A DNA stretch of 64,000 nt from Chryseobacterium oryctis (GTDB lineage: Bacteria; Bacteroidota; Bacteroidia; Flavobacteriales; Weeksellaceae), in assembly GCF_025971925.1 (NCBI RefSeq), contig NZ_JAPDHV010000004.1:1-64000 (forward strand), read 5' to 3'. Under the pieces are notes generated by a model that worked only from the letters and a program-made list of their open reading frames with translations, was not told the DNA's origin and did not search any database. The position numbers and the translations under genes are program-made. Position 1 is the stretch's first letter. Every line of letters starts with the position of its first letter. Below, one piece after another: positions 59,680-64,000 of the stretch.

Positions 59680-61305
59680 TTATCCTAAATAAGGGTATTT
59701 GTAATCTTTAGGAGAAACAAAAGTTTCTTTAATACTTCTTACGGAAGTCCATCTTAGTAAGTTCATTTTAGAACCTGCTTTATCGTTTGTTCCTGAAGCT
59801 CTACCTCCACCGAAAGGTTGCTGACCAACAACTGCACCTGTAGGTTTGTCGTTGATATAGAAGTTTCCTGAAGCATTTTCTAATGCTTTGAATGCCTCAT
59901 TGATCGCATAACGGTCTTGTGCAAATACAGAACCCGTCAATGAATAAGGAGAAGAAGCATCAACTAATTCAAGAGTTTCTTTCCAGTTTTTATCTTCATA
60001 CACGTAAATAGACAAAATTGGGCCGAAGATTTCCTCAACCATACTTTCGTATTGAGGATTGGTAGTTTCAATTACTGTAGGGTGTACAAACCATCCTTTA
60101 GAATCATCTACTTTACCGCCGATTACAACATTTGCTTCGTTTGATGCATTTGCTCTGTCGATATATCCTTTACATTTTTCGAAAGAATTTTTATCAATTA
60201 CAGCATTTACGAAGTTTGAAGGATCTTCCGGAGAACCAATCTTGATTGAATTGATTTGAGTTTCCATTACTTTCTTCACATCAGCCCAAAGAGATTGTGG
60301 TATATAAGCTCTTGAAGCAGCAGAACATTTTTGTCCCTGATATTCAAAAGCACCTCTTACTAACGCTGTTGCAACAGCTTCTGCATTTGCAGAAGGGTGA
60401 GCAATAACGAAGTCTTTACCTCCTGTTTCACCAACAATTCTTGGATAAGTTCTGTAGTTGTGAATATTATCACCAATCATTTTCCACATTCCTTGGAAAA
60501 CTTTTGTAGAACCTGTAAAGTGAAGACCTGCAAAATCTTTATGAGCTAAAACTTTTTCAGCTGTTTCTTTTCCGTCTGTAAAAATCATGTTGATAACACC
60601 TGCAGGAAGACCAGCTTCTGTAAGAACATCCATGATTACTTTTGCAGAATAAATTTGCTTATCAGAAGGTTTCCACACTACAACGTTTCCTAGCATTGCC
60701 ATACAAGTTGGCAAGTTACCTGAAATTGCAGTAAAGTTAAACGGAGTTACTGCAAAACAAAATCCTTCTAAAGGTCTGTATTCTACACGATTCCAAATTC
60801 CGCTGTCAGAAACAGGCTGTTCAGAATACATTTCAGTCATAAATTCTACGTTGAATCTTAAGAAATCTATAAATTCACAAGCAGAATCAATCTCAGCCTG
60901 ATGTACATTTTTAGACTGACCAATCATTGTAGCTGCATTGATTACATCTCTGTATGGACCGGCCAATAAATCGGCAGCTTTCAAGAAAATAGCAGCACGA
61001 TGTTCCCAACCTAGTTCATTCCATTCTTTTTTTGCAGCCAATGCCGCGTTGATAGCATCATCTACATGTTGCATTGTTCCTTTATGATAAAAACCAAAAT
61101 CATGTGCATGATCCTGAGGTGACTGAAGTTGTACTTTATCGTCAGTTTTTACTTCTTTACCATTAATAATCATCGGGATTTCTACCTTTTCTGCCCACAT
61201 TTTTTTGTATTGAGCGATAAGGCTTTTTACTTCTTCAGAACCTGGAACATAAGAGTTTACAGGCTCGTTTACTGCAAATGGTACTTGCGAAATTGCTTTT
61301 GACAT
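59680..61305 (-). CDS. pruA: L-glutamate gamma-semialdehyde dehydrogenase
   Basis: A 541-residue NAD-dependent aldehyde dehydrogenase, the second enzyme of proline catabolism, oxidising glutamate semialdehyde to glutamate. The catalytic Cys is in GQKCSAASRAY at about 320, and the general-base Glu in VGETGGKDF at about 286. The early FNFTAISGNLP region and the length fit pruA of the single-domain type. No proline dehydrogenase gene lies nearby. The leader is about 38 nt. Confidence 0.93.
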   Translation of the reverse strand: MSKAISQVPFAVNEPVNSYVPGSEEVKSLIAQYKKMWAEKVEIPMIINGKEVKTDDKVQLQSPQDHAHDFGFYHKGTMQHVDDAINAALAAKKEWNELGWEHRAAIFLKAADLLAGPYRDVINAATMIGQSKNVHQAEIDSACEFIDFLRFNVEFMTEMYSEQPVSDSGIWNRVEYRPLEGFCFAVTPFNFTAISGNLPTCMAMLGNVVVWKPSDKQIYSAKVIMDVLTEAGLPAGVINMIFTDGKETAEKVLAHKDFAGLHFTGSTKVFQGMWKMIGDNIHNYRTYPRIVGETGGKDFVIAHPSANAEAVATALVRGAFEYQGQKCSAASRAYIPQSLWADVKKVMETQINSIKIGSPEDPSNFVNAVIDKNSFEKCKGYIDRANASNEANVVIGGKVDDSKGWFVHPTVIETTNPQYESMVEEIFGPILSIYVYEDKNWKETLELVDASSPYSLTGSVFAQDRYAINEAFKALENASGNFYINDKPTGAVVGQQPFGGGRASGTNDKAGSKMNLLRWTSVRSIKETFVSPKDYKYPYLG

Positions 61306-61343
61306 ATTAAATAAATTGTATTATTTTTTATTTACTAATGAGA

Positions 61344-61351
61344 CAAATTTA
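61344..61351 (-). promoter_or_regulatory. -7 box of pruA
   Basis: On the minus strand TAAATTTG lies 38 nt upstream of the start at 61305. Confidence 0.5.
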
Positions 61352-61496
61352 CGACAATTAATCTGGACAAAAAATTGATTAAGATGATTTAAATCCTTTC
61401 GTTTTATAAAATTTTGAGTAATAGTTTTTCTTTCTTTATAATTGTCGTATTCCGTTTTTTTTCTTCTGTTTTTTAGAGTTTGTATAGATGATTTTT

Positions 61497-61934
61497 TTAT
61501 ACTCTATAGTTATCAGCTCGCCAGTTTTTAATATTTCTTTTGATTTGATCACCGGAAATATTTTCATTGAGAGCTCTATACAAAAGTTTTTTAAATTCAT
61601 CATCATAAGCAAATCTTAAAGCTGCAATTTGATCAAATCTTAATTTTTCTTCAATTTCATCGGATCTTTGATTAAATATTTCAAAATATCTTTGTTTAAA
61701 CTCAAGTCGTATCAAACGATTTTGAAGCTCTAAAGCATAATGTTGCCGAATCATCACTGAAAGATAGATAATCAGAAATATAATGACTGAAAATAATATC
61801 CAGATGACTTGATTAGGCTTGTCGGTAAAGATTTTATAGACCCCAAAAAATTCCAAAAGTATTAATAATGGAGAATATATAAAATGATGAGGAGGATAAA
61901 ACTTTCTGTGATTTTTGTAATTCTGAATTTCCAT
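61497..61934 (-). CDS. DUF6526-like membrane protein
   Basis: A 145-residue protein with two membrane helices at about 20-65 and a cytoplasmic C-terminal helix region (RHYALELQNRLIRLEFKQRYFEI, then RFDQIAALRFAYDDEFKKLLYRALNE). These match DUF6526, a Bacteroidota family of unknown function. It is monocistronic. Confidence 0.75.
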   Translation of the reverse strand: MEIQNYKNHRKFYPPHHFIYSPLLILLEFFGVYKIFTDKPNQVIWILFSVIIFLIIYLSVMIRQHYALELQNRLIRLEFKQRYFEIFNQRSDEIEEKLRFDQIAALRFAYDDEFKKLLYRALNENISGDQIKRNIKNWRADNYRV

Positions 61935-62085
61935 AAAAATTAATTTTTTAGCAAGTATATTTTTATCTCAAAATCAAAACACCAAGATTTAGAACTTTTT
62001 AGTTTGGTATTTTTTAATTTCCAGTTACTTAAAATTATTCATAATTTCTTAATATCAAAACTAAAATTTTTTATTTAGGTTCAGT

Positions 62086-62093
62086 TAAATTTG
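62086..62093 (+). promoter_or_regulatory. -7 box of the pst operon
   Basis: TAAATTTG ends 6 nt before ATG 62100, so the leader is very short. I see no pho-box-like repeat that I can support. Confidence 0.5.
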
Positions 62094-62099
62094 TAGTAA

Positions 62100-62957
62100 A
62101 TGGTTAGGAATCATACACATAAAATACTGCATATTTTAATGCCATTTTTTCTTATTGTTCAGTCTTGCACCCAATCAGATAGAACGATAAAAATCAAGGG
62201 TTCCGATACAGAAGTCAATCTTGCAGTCAATCTCGCAGAACGGTTTGATAATAGAGATCATCGTTTTAGTATAGCAATTTCAGGCGGAGGTTCGGGGATG
62301 GGAATTACTTCACTTATGAACGGTCAGGCAGACATAGCCAATTCTTCACGCCCGTTAACTGATGAAGAAAAACAAATGTTTAAGGAAAAAAATATTGAAC
62401 TAAGAACAGTCGTTTTTGCAGAAGATGCTACGGCTTTTGTAGTTAATAAAGAAAATCCAATCAACGAAATAGATGTACAGACTTTGGGGAAAATTATGGA
62501 CGGGAAAATTTCTGATTGGAAGTCTGTTTCAGGATTAAATTTACCCATTAATATTTACGGGAGACAGAGTAGCTCGGGAACCTATTCTTTCATTAAAAAG
62601 AAATTGAAAATTGATTATAGTCCGAAAGCTAAAGAAATGACAGGAAATGCCCAGATTCTTGAAGGAGTGAAAATAGATAAATCTGGCATCGGATATGTAG
62701 GAGCGGGGTATATTTCAAAAAAAATTAATGAAAATAAAGGGATAAAAGTTCTGAAAATAAGAGAAACTCCAAATTCTGTTACAGTATCTCCGTTAGATCC
62801 TATTTCAATCAAGAATAGAGAATATTTTTTTCAACGACCTTTATATCAGTTTATTCCGGAAAAAGCATGGGAAAAAGTAAAACCCTTTATTGAATATGAA
62901 ACTAAAGGTGAGGGAAGATTGATTATTGAAAATTCGGGGTATTATTTAATTAATTGA
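62100..62957 (+). CDS. pstS: phosphate-binding lipoprotein of an ABC transporter
   Basis: A 285-residue substrate-binding protein with a lipobox (IVQSC, Cys at about 22). The phosphate-binding motifs are IKGSDTEVNLAVNLAERF, SGGGSGMGITSL and YGRQSSSGTYSFIKKKL. It would capture phosphate outside the inner membrane and pass it to PstC/PstA. It is the first gene of the pst operon, 4 nt before pstC. Confidence 0.9.
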   Translation: MVRNHTHKILHILMPFFLIVQSCTQSDRTIKIKGSDTEVNLAVNLAERFDNRDHRFSIAISGGGSGMGITSLMNGQADIANSSRPLTDEEKQMFKEKNIELRTVVFAEDATAFVVNKENPINEIDVQTLGKIMDGKISDWKSVSGLNLPINIYGRQSSSGTYSFIKKKLKIDYSPKAKEMTGNAQILEGVKIDKSGIGYVGAGYISKKINENKGIKVLKIRETPNSVTVSPLDPISIKNREYFFQRPLYQFIPEKAWEKVKPFIEYETKGEGRLIIENSGYYLIN

Positions 62958-62961
62958 AATT

Positions 62962-63852
62962 ATGCAGTATACAAAACGCATATTTATTGATAATTTGACG
63001 AAGATTATTTTTAAATCTACCGGACTTCTTGTTCTGGCTTTGTTGGGCGGAATTTTTTTTATGCTGATTTATAATGCGATTTCGTTTTTTCTAGAAATAT
63101 CACCCTTAGATTTTATTACCGGAAGCGAATGGAATCCTACAGCCGCAGAACCGGCTTATGGATTATTACCTTTGATTGTAAGTACATCCATTGTTTCTTT
63201 TGGAGCAATGCTTATCGCGATTCCTTTAGGAATTGGAACGGCTGCTTTTATTTCGGAGTATGCAAACCCAAAATTAAAGGCATTTTTGAAACCAGCGATT
63301 GAAATGTTGGCTGCAGTTCCTTCCGTAGTTATAGGTTTTCTGGGAATCGTTTTGGTGGGACCTCATATTGCACAAATCAATAATCTTCCTAATGGTTTAA
63401 ATGCATTAAATGGAGCAATTCTTTTGGCAATTATGGCTTTGCCGACTATTATTACCATTTCTGAGGATGCTATTCATTCTGTTCCGCAAACTTATCGTGA
63501 AGCAAGTTATGCTTTAGGAGCATCAAAATGGCAGACATTAAGAAAAGTAGTGATTCCTGCTGCGGCTCCGGGGATTATTGCTTCTGTGATGCTTGGATTG
63601 GGGAGAGCAATCGGGGAAACAATGACTGTTTTGATGGCAACAGGAAATGCCGCGATTTTTCCAAAAGGTTTTTTTGATTCTGTAAAGACAATTACAGCTA
63701 CAATTGCTATTGAAATGGGAGAAGTTCCTTATCAGACAACGCATTATTATGCTTTATTTGCTATTGCTGTTGTTTTGTTTTTTATGACGTTAATTGCCAA
63801 TTTAATTGGTGAGTATTTCATCAACCGATTTAGAAAATATCATGCAGTTTAG
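62962..63852 (+). CDS. pstC: phosphate ABC transporter permease PstC
   Basis: A 296-residue inner-membrane permease with six helices. It carries the binding-protein-dependent transport signature near the end (EASYALGASKWQTLRKVVIPAAAPGI, the EAA loop that contacts the ATPase). The extended N-terminal part (FLEISPLDFITGSEWNP) is typical for PstC. It overlaps the start of pstA by 11 nt, consistent with coupled translation. Confidence 0.92.
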   Translation: MQYTKRIFIDNLTKIIFKSTGLLVLALLGGIFFMLIYNAISFFLEISPLDFITGSEWNPTAAEPAYGLLPLIVSTSIVSFGAMLIAIPLGIGTAAFISEYANPKLKAFLKPAIEMLAAVPSVVIGFLGIVLVGPHIAQINNLPNGLNALNGAILLAIMALPTIITISEDAIHSVPQTYREASYALGASKWQTLRKVVIPAAAPGIIASVMLGLGRAIGETMTVLMATGNAAIFPKGFFDSVKTITATIAIEMGEVPYQTTHYYALFAIAVVLFFMTLIANLIGEYFINRFRKYHAV

Positions 63853-64000
63853 GTTTAAAAAACTATCAGCGGTTATAGAATGGGGAACATTGTTGTTTTG
63901 CACAGGTTTGGTTTGCTTTTTTCTTGTTGTTATTCTCTATGATATTTTCAGCAAAGGAATTTCGGTCATTTCCTGGGATTTTATAACAAAACTTCCAACT
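63842..64000 (+). CDS. pstA: phosphate ABC transporter permease PstA, 5' part
   Basis: The first 53 codons of a gene that runs off the window. ATG at 63842 overlaps pstC. The visible protein has one membrane helix (GTLLFCTGLVCFFLVVILYDI) followed by SKGISVISWDFITKLPT, as in PstA proteins. The operon order pstS-pstC-pstA supports the call. Confidence 0.85.
   Translation, partial: MQFRFKKLSAVIEWGTLLFCTGLVCFFLVVILYDIFSKGISVISWDFITKLPT

Noticed and set aside
62020..62085. Pho-box-like repeats before pstS
   Set aside because: CTTAA strings occur twice but at irregular spacing in AT-rich DNA, so no regulatory site can be supported.
1..64000. CRISPR arrays, tRNA and rRNA genes
   Set aside because: No regularly spaced repeats, cloverleaf sequences or rRNA segments were seen on reading the window.

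Overview
The window looks like chromosome of an AT-rich Bacteroidota bacterium, most likely a Chryseobacterium-type flavobacterium (Weeksellaceae). Four things point there: type IX secretion/gliding genes (porU, porV, gldJ), mevalonate-pathway mvaD, many promoters with the Bacteroidota -7 box TAnnTTTG instead of sigma70 boxes, and weak or absent Shine-Dalgarno sequences. Family names come from reading the protein sequences; no database search was run. I see no rRNA, tRNA, CRISPR array, transposase or integrase.

Layout. 0.3-5 kb: ung, a lipoprotein, a DUF456 protein, an MscS-type channel, pdxJ and an alpha/beta hydrolase. 5-7.5 kb: a microviridin-type graspetide (omega-ester peptide) cluster with two precursors and two ATP-grasp ligases. 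7.7-12.5 kb: SDR plus acyl-CoA ligase operon, mvaD, an NTF2-like protein and a VOC protein. 12.5-23.8 kb: a TauE/DUF1634 pair, DUF1543, purK, a KefB-type antiporter, EamA transporter, purE, YiaA-like protein, ahcY and a phosphopantetheinyl transferase. 23.8-33 kb: FUSC protein, then porV-porU and divergent gldJ. 33-40 kb: murF, NUDIX, SRPBCC, a barrel-protein/lptC/anmK operon and holB. 39.7-41.8 kb: a catalase plus ankyrin operon in which the catalase has an in-frame amber codon at the end of its signal peptide. 42-47 kb: a TetR-controlled TolC/EmrA/EmrB efflux operon with a 30-bp operator palindrome. 47-48.6 kb: an HxlR regulator divergent from a quinone reductase-like gene, then tag. 48.6-51.7 kb: a small accessory island of secreted proteins plus an XRE regulator, bounded by a 40-bp direct repeat. 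51.7-58.3 kb: VWA lipoprotein, patatin, corA, fabH and two tandem surface-protein paralogues, the second frameshifted. 58.4-64 kb: thioredoxin-like protein, pruA, DUF6526 and the start of a pst phosphate-uptake operon that runs off the window.

Three observations stand out. First, both graspetide precursors carry octad repeats (T-x4-D-x-V) between the leader and the KYPSD core, which suggests extra macrolactone rings. Second, seven genes share TAnnTTTG followed by exactly 4 nt and then ATG, which predicts leaderless mRNAs; in three of them a terminator of the upstream gene lies directly against or just before the promoter. Third, the 40-bp repeat copies the last 13 codons of the VWA gene next to tag, marking the boundaries of an inserted island.
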